In this document: positions 47,401 through 58,154 of the stretch, in pieces
Layout: the number at the start of each line of letters is the position of its first letter
Position numbering within the stretch: position 1 is the first letter of the stretch
Made by a program: the position numbers and the translations under genes
The notes under the pieces: generated by a model
Database searches by the model: none
What the model was told of the DNA's origin: nothing
The model's input: the letters and a program-made list of their open reading frames with translations, nothing else
Source of the DNA: Corynebacterium nuruki S6-4
Lineage (GTDB): Bacteria; Actinomycetota; Actinomycetes; Mycobacteriales; Mycobacteriaceae
DNA: 64,000 nt
Direction of reading: 5' to 3'
NCBI RefSeq assembly: GCF_007970465.1
Contig: NZ_CP042429.1
Location: 62,001 to 126,000, forward strand

Positions 47401-48813
47401 CTACTGGCCCGCGGTCTCCCCGGAACGGTCACGCAGGGCGTCCTGATCGGAGGCGTCGTGGTGCCGGGTGACATAGGTGCCCAGCGCGCAGAGCAGACCG
47501 AAGGCGATGACCACCGTGATGACCTGCTGGCGGGCCGAGTCGTCGAAGAGCATGAGGATCGTCAGCGCCGCCAGGGCGACGAGAGTGAGGACCGGCAGCA
47601 CCGGCCACCCCCACATCCGCAGTTTCAGCGACCCCTCGGCCGCGAGCTGCGGGCGCAGCTTCAGCTCGGAGAGCACGATCATCACCCAGATGACCAGCAG
47701 TGAACCACCGACCGCGTTGAACAGGATGTTGATCAGGTCCGTCGGACCCCAGATCTGCAGACCGACGGAGATGAAGGCGAAGACCAGCGAGCAGGCCACC
47801 GCGGCGATCGGCACCCGCTGCGAGGACAGCTTGCGGAAGAACTTTGGGGCGTTGCCCTGCCAGGCGAAGGAGTACATCAGGCGCGAGGTCGCGTAGATCT
47901 GGGCGTTGAACGCCGAGAGCAGCGCCAGGACGATGACGATCTCCATGATCCCGACGATCGCGGGCACGTCGGCCATGCTGAGCACGCGGGTGAACGGCGA
48001 GTTGGAGGCGTCCTCCTCGTCGGCGAGGTCGGTGTAGTTGATCAGCGTGGTGATCACGGCGACGGAACCCAGGTAGAACAGCATGATGCGCCAGACGACG
48101 GCGCGGACCGCCGAGGTGATGGCCTGGCTGGGCTTCTCCGACTCGGCGGCGGCGATCGTCACGATCTCGATACCGCCGAACGCGAAGGCGACGGCGAGCA
48201 GACCCGCGGAGATCCCGGAGACACCCTCCGGGGCGAACGGGGTGAGGTTGTCGGTGCCGACGGCCTCGTGACCGGGTAGCCAGCCGAAGATGAGCAGCAC
48301 ACCGATGACGAGGAACGCGAAGATGACGGCGACCTTGACGAAGGAGAACCAGTACTCGAACTCACCGAAGCCCCGCACCGCGAACAGGTTCACGACGGTG
48401 AACAGGACGACACAGACGAGGCCGGGGATCCAGCCGTCGACCCCGAACCACTTGCCCATGATCGCGCCGGCGCCGGTGATCTCGGTGCCCATCACCATGA
48501 TGAGCATGAACCAGTAGAGCCAGCCGAGCGAGAACCCTGCCCAACCGCCGAAGGCCTGACGGGCGTAGGTGGCGAAGGTGCCGGAGGCGGGGCGGGCGGC
48601 GGCGAGCTCGCCGAGCATCCGCATGACGAACACGACGACGATGCCGGCGACGATGTAGGAGATGAGGACCGCGGGTCCCGCGGCCTTGATGCCCACACCG
48701 GTTCCGAGGAAGAGTCCGGCGCCGACGGCGGATCCCAGGCCCATCATGGTCAGATGCCGGGTTTTCAGGCCGTGCCCGAGGTCCCGCTGTTCATCGCTCT
48801 TGGAAGCTGTCAT
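47401..48813 (-). CDS. Amino acid permease (APC superfamily, AAT family)
   Basis: This 470-residue, 12-helix amino acid/proton symporter carries the AAT signature ([23 protein letters not shown] in the first helix, then [22 protein letters not shown]). Relatives transport GABA, proline, aromatic amino acids or D-serine/alanine; the specificity cannot be told from sequence alone. Start ATG 48813 ([16 protein letters not shown]) has GAGG upstream; an ATG at 48822 is an alternative. It diverges from dapE over 64 bp. Confidence 0.85.
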   Translation of the reverse strand: MTASKSDEQRDLGHGLKTRHLTMMGLGSAVGAGLFLGTGVGIKAAGPAVLISYIVAGIVVVFVMRMLGELAAARPASGTFATYARQAFGGWAGFSLGWLYWFMLIMVMGTEITGAGAIMGKWFGVDGWIPGLVCVVLFTVVNLFAVRGFGEFEYWFSFVKVAVIFAFLVIGVLLIFGWLPGHEAVGTDNLTPFAPEGVSGISAGLLAVAFAFGGIEIVTIAAAESEKPSQAITSAVRAVVWRIMLFYLGSVAVITTLINYTDLADEEDASNSPFTRVLSMADVPAIVGIMEIVIVLALLSAFNAQIYATSRLMYSFAWQGNAPKFFRKLSSQRVPIAAVACSLVFAFISVGLQIWGPTDLINILFNAVGGSLLVIWVMIVLSELKLRPQLAAEGSLKLRMWGWPVLPVLTLVALAALTILMLFDDSARQQVITVVIAFGLLCALGTYVTRHHDASDQDALRDRSGETAGQ

Positions 48814-48877
48814 GGACCTCATCTTCCCACAGCGCCTGTCAGGTGAGTCACCGCTGGTGGCACTACACTGAACGGCG

Positions 48878-50056
48878 ATGAGTGAGTACACCCTTGATCT
48901 GAGCGCCCCGCCGGTCGACCTGACCCGGCAGCTGGTGGACATCCCCAGCACATCCCACGAGGAGACACCGATCGCGGACGCCCTGGAGCACGCCCTGCGC
49001 GACTTCGCGGCGGACCCGGCGACCACCCCCGGGCGGGTGGAGGTCGAACGCCACGGCAACACGGTCCTCGCCCGTACCCGTCGTGGCCTTCCGTCCCGGG
49101 TGGTGCTCGCCGGGCACATCGACACGGTCCCGCCCGCCGACAACCTGCCCTCACACCGGGGGCCGGACGCCGACGGCGTGGACTGCATCCACGGCCTCGG
49201 CTCCGTGGACATGAAGTCGGGGGACGCGGTCTACCTCCACGCCTTCGTCACCCTGGCCGCCGGCGACGACCTGGTCAGTGACCTCACCCTCGTCCTCTAC
49301 GACGGGGAGGAGGTCGCCTCCCGCTACAACGGCCTCAAGGCGCTGGCGGAGAGCCGCCCCGACCTGCTCGCCGGCGACGTCGCCCTGCTCGGGGAACCCT
49401 CCGGGGCCGTCATCGAGGCGGGCTGCCAGGGCACCCTGCGGCTGCGGGTCACCGCGCACGGCACCCGGGCGCATTCGGCCCGGGCCTGGCTCGGTGACAA
49501 TGCCGCCCACCGGCTGTCACCGGTCATCGCCCGGATCGCCGCCTACGACCCCCGGGACGTCGACATCGACGGCTGCGTGTACCGGGAGGGGATGAACATC
49601 GTCCACCTGGAATCCGGCGTGGCGACGAACACCATCCCGGACGAGGCCTGGCTGTTCGTCAACTTCCGCTTCGCCCCCGACCGGTCGGCGGAGGAGGCGC
49701 TCGCGCACACCCTGGAGGTTCTCGGCGTGGGGACCCCGGAACACCCGGCCGAGGGGTTCAGCATCGGGATCGACGACCTGTCCCCGGCCGCCCTGCCGGG
49801 ACTGCACCAGCCGGTCGCCGCCGCACTCGTCGAGGCCACGGGCGGCCGGGTCCGCGCGAAGTACGGCTGGACCGACGTCGCCCGGTTCGCCGCCCTCGGG
49901 ATCCCGGCGGTCAACTTCGGTCCCGGCGACCCCGGCCTCTGCCACACCCCGCAGGAGAACTGCCCGGTGGAGATGATCGACACCGTCAGCGACCAGCTGC
50001 TGCGCTACCTCACCACCCCACCGACCACGTCCGCCCCGACCCCCACGACAGACTGA
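48878..50056 (+). CDS. dapE: Succinyl-diaminopimelate desuccinylase
   Basis: This 392-residue di-zinc M20 hydrolase releases succinate to give LL-DAP for cell wall and lysine. Metal ligands are in [27 protein letters not shown] and [14 protein letters not shown]; the C-terminal metal His is in [15 protein letters not shown] (48864-48869) ends 8 nt before the ATG, a leaderless layout. The LOG gene follows by 21 bp. Confidence 0.92.
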   Translation: MSEYTLDLSAPPVDLTRQLVDIPSTSHEETPIADALEHALRDFAADPATTPGRVEVERHGNTVLARTRRGLPSRVVLAGHIDTVPPADNLPSHRGPDADGVDCIHGLGSVDMKSGDAVYLHAFVTLAAGDDLVSDLTLVLYDGEEVASRYNGLKALAESRPDLLAGDVALLGEPSGAVIEAGCQGTLRLRVTAHGTRAHSARAWLGDNAAHRLSPVIARIAAYDPRDVDIDGCVYREGMNIVHLESGVATNTIPDEAWLFVNFRFAPDRSAEEALAHTLEVLGVGTPEHPAEGFSIGIDDLSPAALPGLHQPVAAALVEATGGRVRAKYGWTDVARFAALGIPAVNFGPGDPGLCHTPQENCPVEMIDTVSDQLLRYLTTPPTTSAPTPTTD

Positions 50057-50077
50057 CCGGAAAGGATCCGCACACCG

Positions 50078-50927
<850 letters not shown>

Positions 50928-50947
<20 letters not shown>

Positions 50948-52469
50948 CCACAGTGATCTCCTGACACTCCCGCAGCCGGTCCCCACGGTCACCGTCGGCG
51001 GCACCCGGACCGGGTCCGAGGTCATCGACTGCCGGATCGTCCACCCCGGTGACGCCGGGCGGACGGCTCCAGCGCCGGCCGCTGGACCGGCCGCTGGACC
51101 GGCTGCTGAACCGGCGCTGACCGGGCCGGTCCGGGGCGCCGACGGCGTCTGGGAGATCACCGTCCCCGACCACCCCGCCCCGTTGACCGACCTGGTCGAC
51201 CCGGCGGAGGAGCCCCACATCCTCGACGACGGCTGGCTCACCGCGGGAGCCCGGCTCGCCCGGCGGCTCAGCGAACTCGTCGCCGTCCACCCGGTGCGGG
51301 CGAAACGGCACCTGGTGCAGGTCGCGGTGCCGGCGGACACGGCCCGGCGGTCGCTGCGCGGGCTGGTGACCGGGCTGTGCCTCGGCGGCCACGTCCTCGA
51401 TGTCGCCGGCGCCCGGCGGACCGGGCGCCACCCGGTCCTGCAGGCCGTGCACATCGACATCTCCGCGACGACGCTGGGCGAGGGGGAGGTGCGCAAAGCC
51501 GTGCGCACCGGAACCGTCCTCGGTGCGGCGACGGCCTGTGCCCGCGATCTCGGTGCGGTGCCGGCGTCCGCTGCGACGCCGGCCTGGTGGCGCCGGACCG
51601 CGAAGGCGGTCCTGGGTGACCTGCCGGGGACCCGGGCGAAACTGCACGGCGCCGGCTGGCTGCAGCGCAAGGGGTTCACCGGGCTGCTGTCCGCCGCCGC
51701 CGGTGAGGCCGCCGACCGGGAGACCCCACTCGGCGAGGGGGAGGCCGCGCTCCTGGAACTGGTGTGGGACCCGGACGCCGCCGGTGGTGAACTCACCGAC
51801 GCCCGACCGGACACCGTCCTCGTCGGGGGCGCGACGGTGCCTGCCGCGGTCCGGGCGCTCGCCGAGCTGGGGGCGTCCCGCAAGGTCGTCGGACTGGTGC
51901 CGGTCACCGGTCCGTCGACCGCTGCGGTGGAGGTCCGGCCCGGTCGGCCCGACGAGTTCGTCCGTCACATCAACGGCCTGGTCACGCGGGTGAACGTCCG
52001 GGGTAATCCGGCGCGGCGTGCCGAGGTGACACAGCGGCTGCCGCTGGCGGACACCGTCGCGTGGGCGGTGCACCGCTACCGGCCCACGCAGGTCATCACG
52101 GTGGGCCCGCTGTCCGCGGCGACCCGGGTGGCCCTCGGCGACCGGACCGGGGCCGTCGTCACCGGAGACCCGGCACTCGCCCGACGACTCGCCCTGCGCG
52201 GGGCGAAGGTGGGGGAGCGGTGGTGGCCGTTGCCGGCACCCGACCACCTCGATGCGGCGGTGACGGCGCCGGACGCCGACCTGCTCCTCGTCCCGCCCGG
52301 ACCGGACGTGGTCACCGGGGCACTGTATCTGCGCCGGTTCGCCGCAGGTACCGGCTTCATCCACCTCGACACCACCGGGCCGGCACTGTCCTGCCGTACC
52401 GCCGGAGAGTGTGACGAGGGCATCACGGGGTTCGGGGCGCGCACTCTAGTAGAGTGGTTGCGGAACTGA
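50928..52469 (+). CDS. M17 leucyl-aminopeptidase homologue without metal-ligand motif
   Basis: This 513-residue protein follows the M17 pattern: an N-terminal substrate-independent domain, then KVVGLVPVTG ... EVRPGRPDEFVRHINGL, ITVGPLSAATRVALGD, GERWWPLPAPDHL and FIHLDTTGPAL ... GITGFGARTLVEWL at the end. Where M17 enzymes have NTDAEGRLVLAD, this one reads GNPARRAEVTQRLPLAD (about residues 359-375), and the GKGVTFDSGG/MKxDMxGAA lysine and aspartates are absent. Peptidase activity is therefore unlikely. GTG 50928 overlaps the LOG gene; GTG 50940 is an alternative. Confidence 0.75.
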
Positions 52470-52494
52470 CCTCTTCCAGTGAAAGAACGGTGCC

Positions 52495-53394
52495 GTGCTC
52501 TCTGACGTCATTGACCTGCTCGCCGATCCGGTCGACGGAAGTCCGCTGCATGCGGGTGACGTGTCCGAGGGAGGCGACTGGCGCACGCTCGTCTCGGATT
52601 CCGGCCACAGCTACGATGTCGCCCGTCAGGGCTACGTCACCCTGGCCGGCGGGGCCGGGCTGCGCTACAGCGGCGACGACGCCGAGATGATCTCCGCCCG
52701 GGAGACCTTCCTGTCCGGCGGCCATTTCGCCCCCTTCGTCGAGGCCGTCAGTGAGAATGTCGCCGACGTGCTCGACGATGCGGGCGTGGCCGATGACGCC
52801 CACCCCGCCATCGTCGAGATCGGGGCGGGGACCGGCTACTACCTGTCCCACACCCTCGACAGTGTCCCCGGCTCCCGTGGGGTGGGCATCGATGTCTCAG
52901 TCCCGGCCGCCAAGCGGCTGGCGCACTGCCACCCGCGGGTGGGCGCGGTTGTCGCGGACGCCTGGTCCCGTCTGCCGCTGCTCGACAACAGTGTGGACGC
53001 GGTCACCGTCATCTTCGCGCCCCGGAACGCCGCCGAGTTCGCCCGCATCCTCACCGAGCACGGTCAGGTGGTCGTCCTCACCGCGGACGCCGGGCACCTG
53101 GCGGAGCTGCGTGCCCCGCTCGGCATCATCGATGTGGAGGAGGGCAAGGTCGAGCGCATGATCTCCCAGGCCTCCGGTCACCTCGTCCCGGTCGGGGAAC
53201 CGGAGACCGTGGAGTTCACCATGAACCTGGACCAGGCCTCGATCGCCGCGCAGATCGGGATGAGCCCCTCGGCCCGCCACATCCACCCCGACGTGCTGGC
53301 TGAGCGGATCGCGACACTGCCGGCGACGATGGAGGTCACCGCGCGGGCGAAGATCACCCGGCTCGGCCGGGATCCCCGCCTGGCCCGCAGCTAG
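52495..53394 (+). CDS. RlmA-like rRNA guanine-N1 methyltransferase, zinc finger lost
   Basis: This 299-residue SAM-dependent methyltransferase has motif I VEIGAGTGYYLSHTL, then GIDVSVPAAKRLA and FAPRNAAEFARIL, the order of RlmA/TlrB-type 23S rRNA (G745/G748 N1) enzymes. The N-terminal segment keeps GHSYDVARQGYVTL but the four zinc cysteines are missing: CPxC has become LADPVDGSPL. RNA recognition may differ. GTG 52495 is used; TAGAGT at 52450-52455 is a likely -10. Its TAG stop coincides with the start of a duplicated segment. Confidence 0.78.
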   Translation: MLSDVIDLLADPVDGSPLHAGDVSEGGDWRTLVSDSGHSYDVARQGYVTLAGGAGLRYSGDDAEMISARETFLSGGHFAPFVEAVSENVADVLDDAGVADDAHPAIVEIGAGTGYYLSHTLDSVPGSRGVGIDVSVPAAKRLAHCHPRVGAVVADAWSRLPLLDNSVDAVTVIFAPRNAAEFARILTEHGQVVVLTADAGHLAELRAPLGIIDVEEGKVERMISQASGHLVPVGEPETVEFTMNLDQASIAAQIGMSPSARHIHPDVLAERIATLPATMEVTARAKITRLGRDPRLARS

Positions 53395-53449
53395 CGTCGG
53401 GCGCGGAGTCCACCGTCGGCCCGGGCGGCCCCCGTGGATGAGGCGTTCC
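53391..53449. repeat. Direct repeat A: copy of the GH32-like gene 3' end
   Basis: This 59-bp segment differs from 53659-53716 at about four positions. It is a displaced copy of the last 19 codons and stop of the GH32-like gene and begins exactly at the stop of the methyltransferase gene. Confidence 0.85.
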
Positions 53450-53522
53450 GGTGTGCCGGGGAGGCCGTGGACGCCGCCGTCGGTGTCGGGGTCACGAGCC
53501 GAGGGGGCGGTCGGCGCCTGCC

Positions 53523-53587
53523 GATGTCGGGGTCACGAGCCCAGGTGCTGTCCGGCGACGGAAAATTCGACCTGTCGGTTCGTTCCG
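53523..53587 (-). repeat. Convergent-intergenic repeat, copy 2 (inverted)
   Basis: Read on the minus strand it starts CGGAACGAACCGACAGGTCG and ends with GACATC after an imperfect palindrome (GGGGTCACGAGCCC, 53529-53542). A second copy of that palindrome half lies at 53487-53500. It aligns over its length with 46326-46390. Confidence 0.8.
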
Positions 53588-53658
53588 CGGACAACAGGTC
53601 CGGTGTCGGGGCCGGGGCGGGTCCGATTCCTGGACGACACGCTCCCCGGGAAGTACAC

Positions 53659-53716
53659 CTAGCGTCCGGCGCGGAGTTCACCGTCGGCCCGGGCGGCCTC
53701 GTGGATGAGGCGTTCC
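53659..53716. repeat. Direct repeat B: authentic 3' end of the GH32-like gene
   Basis: This 58-bp segment is the coding end of the GH32-like gene and is duplicated at 53391-53449, 268 bp away. Confidence 0.85.
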
Positions 53717-55137
53717 TGCTCCGCGGGATCGTCGAGTGCGGCGAGACGGCGCTCCAGGCTCCGCCCGAGCGACTCCATCGACGTCAGTACCCGGGCGCCG
53801 TCGGCCGCGTCCACCCGGAATCCGGCGAAGCGGTGCCCGTCCGGCTGCACCGGGAGAGCGGAGGTCAGTGAGACCAGACCGCCGTCGGCGAAGACCTCGC
53901 ACACCGGCCCGTCGACGAGGACGGTGAGCGTGTCACTGTCGGCGTCGGCCAGTGTCGCGGACCGGGTCATCTCTCCGTCGGGGCCGGGACGGGTCACGGT
54001 GACGGCGTCCCCGGTGTGGACGACACGCAGCAGCACGTCCTCTGCGTCGTCGACGGCCGTGACGGTCACCGACCCGTGGCTGACGTCGAGTTGTGCGGTG
54101 AGGACGGCCGCACGGTCGGTGTAGGAGCGCACGGCCCGGGGCAGCCCGCGGACATCCTGGTAGAGGTGCCCGTCGTGGAGGGTGAGGTAGCGCGGCACGG
54201 ACAGGCAGTTCGCCCAGGTACCGCCCTCCGTCTCTGCGGCGGTGGGGAAGGTCCCGACGAGACCGACGAGGACCGGGGCATCCTGCCCGGCGGACTGGGT
54301 GACCCGCGGCCGGGTGAAGTCGAGGCCGTGGTCGAGGACCTGGTAGGGGGCGGAGACCGTGAAACGGCACCCGTCGAGGGAGCCGACAAGATAACCGGCG
54401 GTTTCACCGTCACCGTCGGGGTACGTCACGAACAGGACGTCACGGGGTTCCCCGGTGGCGGTGTCGGTGAGCGGAACGATGCGCGGGGCGAACGGACGGC
54501 CGGTGGGCAGGTCGGACCGGCCGACGACGTCGAGCGGGCCGTCGACCGTCCAGGACTGCCGGTCCGGGGAGGTGAGGACGACGATGTGGGCGTCCTCGTC
54601 ATCGTCGAGTGACAGGGCGAGCATGAGCCAGCCGGTACCGCGGCGGATGACCGAGGGGGTGACCAGCGGGCCGACCGGGTGGGCGGTGTCGTCGATGTCG
54701 ACCGGGCCGAGCCGGCGGACCTGCGGGGCGACGACGGAGGGATCGTCCGAGATCTCGGCGGTGATCTCCGCGAGGTCCGGGATCAGCGCCCGCTCGATCC
54801 GGAAGGTGCGGTCGCCCCGGCGGTTGTGGGGCAGTGCCGTGGCGAGATCGCCGTCGGTGGCGACGAAGAACAGTTCCACCGCACTGTCGTCGACGACGAC
54901 GGCGGAGCCGGCGAGACAGTCTGCCTCGTCGCCCCGGGGGGCGATGATGTCGTCGCAGACGTCCCAGCCGTAGGGGATGCCCGTGGCCGTCTGGTGGGCC
55001 CAACGGGCACCGGCCTGCGGGACCGGGCGGAACTGGTGGAAGACGTGGAGGGTGCTGCCCCGCCGCACGGCGCCGGCGGGGGCCTCGAGCACGCCGGTTT
55101 CGGCGGTGACGTGGAGTTCAGGGCGGAATCTGTTCAC
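53659..55137 (-). CDS. GH32-like (sucrase/levanase fold) protein without catalytic residues
   Basis: This 492-residue protein shows the GH32 layout: RPELH at residues 5-9, LHVFHQFRP, LAGSAVVVDD, SWTVDGPL, and a C-terminal beta-sandwich with LTVLVDGPVCEVFADGGLVSLTS. The catalytic motifs are replaced: WMNDPNG reads VLEAPAG (residues 16-22, nucleophile Asp now Ala), RDP reads VTP and ECP reads FAP. No signal peptide is seen. GTG 55137 has AGGGAG just upstream and TATACA (complement of 55146-55151) 8 nt before it. A binding or regulatory role is possible; none is known. Confidence 0.75.
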   Translation of the reverse strand: MNRFRPELHVTAETGVLEAPAGAVRRGSTLHVFHQFRPVPQAGARWAHQTATGIPYGWDVCDDIIAPRGDEADCLAGSAVVVDDSAVELFFVATDGDLATALPHNRRGDRTFRIERALIPDLAEITAEISDDPSVVAPQVRRLGPVDIDDTAHPVGPLVTPSVIRRGTGWLMLALSLDDDEDAHIVVLTSPDRQSWTVDGPLDVVGRSDLPTGRPFAPRIVPLTDTATGEPRDVLFVTYPDGDGETAGYLVGSLDGCRFTVSAPYQVLDHGLDFTRPRVTQSAGQDAPVLVGLVGTFPTAAETEGGTWANCLSVPRYLTLHDGHLYQDVRGLPRAVRSYTDRAAVLTAQLDVSHGSVTVTAVDDAEDVLLRVVHTGDAVTVTRPGPDGEMTRSATLADADSDTLTVLVDGPVCEVFADGGLVSLTSALPVQPDGHRFAGFRVDAADGARVLTSMESLGRSLERRLAALDDPAEQERLIHEAARADGELRAGR

Positions 55138-55162
55138 GTTCTCCCTGTATACCAGCGGCGGC

Positions 55163-55876
55163 TCAGTCGGTGGGGTCGTCGACGGCGAGAGGTGCGCCGG
55201 CACCGGTACCGGTGGTGTCTGTGGTGGCGGTGGTGCCTGTGTCACTGCTGTTGCGCACATTCCGGCGACCGCGCCACCATTCGAAAGCGATCGGGATGAT
55301 CGTGAGGAGCACGATGACGATGATGATGGCGTCCACGTTGTCGCGGATGAACTGGATGGACCCGAGGAAGTAGCCCGCCACCGGAATGATGCAGGCCCAG
55401 GCGATGCCGCCGATGATGTTGTACGGGATGAACCGGCGCCGCGACATCCGGCTGACGCCGGCGAGAACCGGGACGATGGTCCGGATGATGGGGACGAACC
55501 GGGCGAGGATCACCGCGTAGGGGCCACGGGTCTCGAAGAACTCGTGGGCCTTGTCGATGCGTTCCTGTCCGATGATGCGTGCGGCGCGCGACCGGAGGAT
55601 CGGCGGGCCCGCCCACCGGCCGATCTGGTACCCCGTCTGGTCGCCGACCACGGCGGCGATGCTGGCGACGAGCAGCAGCAGCCACAGCGGGGTGAACGGG
55701 TTGTCACCACCGGTGAACAGTCCGGCGACGAAGAGCAGTGAGTCGCCGGGCAGGAAAAAGCCGATGAGCAGGCCGGTCTCCGCGAACAGCACGATCGCGA
55801 TACCGATCAGGCCGAAGCTGGCGACGATGTGTTCGACATCGGTGATGTCGTGGAAGAAGTCGGTGATGGAATCCAC
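55163..55876 (-). CDS. DedA family membrane protein
   Basis: This 237-residue DedA/VTT-domain protein has FAETGLLIGFFLPGDSLLFVAG, GDQTGYQIGRWAGPP, the conserved RFVPIIRTIVPVLAGVSRMSRRRFIPYNIIGGIAWA and a Thr/Ala-rich tail. DedA proteins move undecaprenyl phosphate or phospholipids across the membrane and support pH and envelope homeostasis. TAACGT (complement of 55884-55889) ends 7 nt before GTG 55876, a leaderless layout. Confidence 0.9.
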   Translation of the reverse strand: MDSITDFFHDITDVEHIVASFGLIGIAIVLFAETGLLIGFFLPGDSLLFVAGLFTGGDNPFTPLWLLLLVASIAAVVGDQTGYQIGRWAGPPILRSRAARIIGQERIDKAHEFFETRGPYAVILARFVPIIRTIVPVLAGVSRMSRRRFIPYNIIGGIAWACIIPVAGYFLGSIQFIRDNVDAIIIVIVLLTIIPIAFEWWRGRRNVRNSSDTGTTATTDTTGTGAGAPLAVDDPTD

Positions 55877-55933
55877 CGGGGAGACGTTAGCACGTGGCCC
55901 TGTGACAGTCGGTGCCGCGCGGCCGCGGCCGGG

Positions 55934-55988
55934 TCACGGTACGGCCACGGTACAGCCACGGTGCAGTCACGGCCCCGTCACAGTGCGG
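55934..55988. repeat. Degenerate 11-bp tandem repeat, five units
   Basis: TCACGGTACGG, CCACGGTACAG, CCACGGTGCAG, TCACGGCCCCG and TCACAGTGCGG follow head to tail between the DedA start and the methyltransferase stop. 11 bp is one helical turn, so the units face the same side of the DNA. No function is known. Confidence 0.6.
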
Positions 55989-55991
55989 CCG

Positions 55992-56678
55992 TCAGGCGGC
56001 CAGCTTGGTCACCAGGGTGGCACCGGCGCCGAGCGGGAGGCGTGCCAGGGCCAGGTCCGTCCGGTCCCGGAGCTGCTGCTGGGTCTCGCGCACGGCGGTC
56101 GTCTCGCGGTCGGTGCGGGCCGGATCGGCGGCGGTGCCGTCGAGCAGTGAGTCGAGGAGGACGAGGATGCCGCCGGGACGCAGGGCCGGCAGCGCGGCGT
56201 CCACGGTCGCGGCGACGAGCTCCACAGGACAGTCGGAGACGACGATGTCGTAGGCGTCGACGGCGAGTCGCGTCACGCCCTCGAGCGGTGACGAGGGAAG
56301 GAACCGGAAGGCGCTGGGCCGGATTTCTGCGGCGGCGAACGCCTGCCGGGCGAGATGCTGGTGGGCGGCCTCCGGGTCGATGCAGGTGACGTGACCGCGG
56401 TTTCTGCCCCCGTCCTCCCCGAAGCCGGCGAAGAGGTACAGGCCGGTCACACCGGCGGCAGGTGACATCACCACGGCCGTCGGCTGTTCGCCGCCGGTGG
56501 CGCCGGACGCGGCCCGGGCGGCGAGGAAACTGAGCAGCTCACCGGTCATGGCGTCGGGGGTGAGCAGGCCGTATTCGTCGGCGGCGGTGCGGGCCTCGGC
56601 GAGCGGATCGTCGACGACGGCCGTGGCATCGACGTAGGCGCGGACGGCGTCGAGAGCGGAACCTGTATTGACATTCAC
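55992..56678 (-). CDS. O-methyltransferase family protein next to sigE
   Basis: This 228-residue protein of the SAM-dependent O-methyltransferase (MTase type 3) family occupies the same place as Rv1220c beside mycobacterial sigE. The glycine-rich SAM motif is loose (VVMSPAAGVTGLYLFAGF, then HVTCIDPE); DIVVSDCPVELV and LRPGGILVLLDSLL are recognisable. The substrate is unknown. TATCCT (complement of 56685-56690) ends 6 nt before GTG 56678, so the shorter start is preferred over 56723. It diverges from sigE. Confidence 0.8.
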   Translation of the reverse strand: MNVNTGSALDAVRAYVDATAVVDDPLAEARTAADEYGLLTPDAMTGELLSFLAARAASGATGGEQPTAVVMSPAAGVTGLYLFAGFGEDGGRNRGHVTCIDPEAAHQHLARQAFAAAEIRPSAFRFLPSSPLEGVTRLAVDAYDIVVSDCPVELVAATVDAALPALRPGGILVLLDSLLDGTAADPARTDRETTAVRETQQQLRDRTDLALARLPLGAGATLVTKLAA

Positions 56679-56829
56679 GCAGCCAGGATAGGCCGGTCGT
56701 CGGGGCGGTGGTGGAAGACTCACCGGGGTGGCGGGCAGGGGAGACCCAATCTGAAACGTATGTGACTGGTGGGGGTAGTGAGGTTACATCTCAGTATGTT
56801 CGGGGGTTCCGTTCAGCCCGTTCGACGTG

Positions 56830-56835
56830 TATATT
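56830..56835 (+). promoter_or_regulatory. Likely -10 box of sigE
   Basis: TATATT lies 135 bp before the sigE start in the most AT-rich part of the 291-bp region between the divergent methyltransferase gene and sigE. No GGAAC-type sigma-E -35 is seen in the forward direction, so autoregulation is not supported here. Confidence 0.4.
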
Positions 56836-56969
56836 TCGGGACGAGAAGCATACCGGTGACGGTGCCGTCGTCGTGAGACGTCCCCGAGGCCCTCCCGAGA
56901 CCTCCTTGCCAGGGAATGTCCAGCGGTACCGGATGCTGCGCCAACCCCGGCACTCCAGAATGGAGAACC

Positions 56970-57575
56970 ATGAGCAGCGCGAGTTCGACCCCCGCCCGAC
57001 CGGGCCCGGTGACGGAGCGGCAGACCGATGCGTTCGACCGCGGCGAAGGGGCGATGCCGAGCTGGGGGGACCTGGTCGACGAGCACGCCGACAGTGTCTA
57101 CCGGCTCGCCTACAGCCTCAGCGGCAACCGGCAGGATGCCGAGGACCTCACCCAGGACACGTTCATGCGGGCATTCCGCTCCCTGAAGTCCTACCGGCCG
57201 GGCACCTTCGCCGGCTGGCTGCACCGCATCACCACGAACCTCTATCTCGACCTGGTCCGGCACCGCGCGACCGTGCGGATGGAGGCACTGCCGGAGGACT
57301 ACGAGCGGGTCGCCGGGGAGGATCCGGGACCGGAACGGGTCTTCGAGTTCAACAACCTCGATCCGGCACTGCAGCGGGCCCTGGAAGGCCTGTCCCCGGA
57401 ATTCCGGGTCGCCGTCGTCCTCTGCGACGGTTTCGACATGACCTACGAGGAGATCGGCGAGACGCTGGGGCTCAAGCTCGGCACGGTCCGGTCACGGATC
57501 CACCGGGCGCGGACGCAGCTGCGGGCCAGCCTCGACCGGTCCGCGGGGGAGCTCAGCTACGTCCGTCCGCTGTGA
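56970..57575 (+). CDS. sigE: ECF sigma factor SigE
   Basis: This 201-residue extracytoplasmic-function sigma factor directs RNA polymerase to envelope-stress promoters. Region 2 is [23 protein letters not shown] and [18 protein letters not shown]; region 4 is [32 protein letters not shown] 56970 (MSSASSTP) has ATGGAGAA upstream; an in-frame ATG at 56916 is less likely. The anti-sigma gene cseE and tatB follow, the conserved actinobacterial order. Confidence 0.92.
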   Translation: MSSASSTPARPGPVTERQTDAFDRGEGAMPSWGDLVDEHADSVYRLAYSLSGNRQDAEDLTQDTFMRAFRSLKSYRPGTFAGWLHRITTNLYLDLVRHRATVRMEALPEDYERVAGEDPGPERVFEFNNLDPALQRALEGLSPEFRVAVVLCDGFDMTYEEIGETLGLKLGTVRSRIHRARTQLRASLDRSAGELSYVRPL

Positions 57576-57663
57576 CCGACCCGGCGCCGTCTCCGGCAGT
57601 ATTGTCGGGATGGACGGGGTACCGCGGACGGCGGGGACCCACACAGAGAACGAGGAGAGCACG

Positions 57664-58071
57664 GTGGCGGAGAAGTTCCGGTTGACGGCCGTGGGACATC
57701 TCACTCCGGAGGTGACGGCGGCACTGGTCGACGGCGAGCTGAGCAGGGGCGCCGAGAACCGGGCGAAGGTCCACCTTGTCAGCTGTCCCGAGTGCCGGGC
57801 CGAGGTCCGGGAACAGCGGCAGGCCGCCCAACGCCTGCGGGGGGCGGCGGAAACGGCCCTCGGCGGCATCCACGCGCCCGGTGGGCTCCGTGCCCGGCTC
57901 GCCGGCATCCCGGAAACCTGTGCTGACGGTGGGGGAGACAGTCCGGACCCGGGGGACAGTGACCGGGTCGGTGTCGACGGGCGGCGGCGTCCTGAGTCCG
58001 TCGTCGCCCGGGTGGGTGGTGCGGTGCGCCGGACACTGCGCAGGTCGCCGCGCTACCACGGCCGGCGGTAA
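57664..58071 (+). CDS. cseE: Zinc-associated anti-sigma factor of SigE
   Basis: This 135-residue protein has the ZAS motif H-x3-C-x2-C as HLVSCPEC (about residues 38-45), which binds zinc and releases the sigma factor when oxidised in this family. A Gly/Asp-rich linker and a basic C terminus follow; no transmembrane helix is seen. GTG 57664 has CGAGGAGAG upstream; ATG 57610 is an alternative start. The position after sigE makes SigE the likely partner. Confidence 0.87.
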   Translation: MAEKFRLTAVGHLTPEVTAALVDGELSRGAENRAKVHLVSCPECRAEVREQRQAAQRLRGAAETALGGIHAPGGLRARLAGIPETCADGGGDSPDPGDSDRVGVDGRRRPESVVARVGGAVRRTLRRSPRYHGRR

Positions 58072-58154
58072 GATACCCGGGTACCGTCCACCCGTCCCCG
58101 CCCCGTGCGCGGCGGGTGGACCTTCAGCGGACAGCCAGAAGAGGAAGTGCAGCG

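Noticed and set aside
53391..53681. 96-codon minus-strand open frame between methyltransferase and GH32-like genes
   Set aside because: It runs through the repeat element, and its end mimics the GH32-like C terminus only because that segment is duplicated.
56679..56969. Sigma-E-type autoregulatory promoter before sigE
   Set aside because: GGAAC is found only on the opposite strand (complement of GGTTCC near 56805), without a matching GTT at proper spacing.
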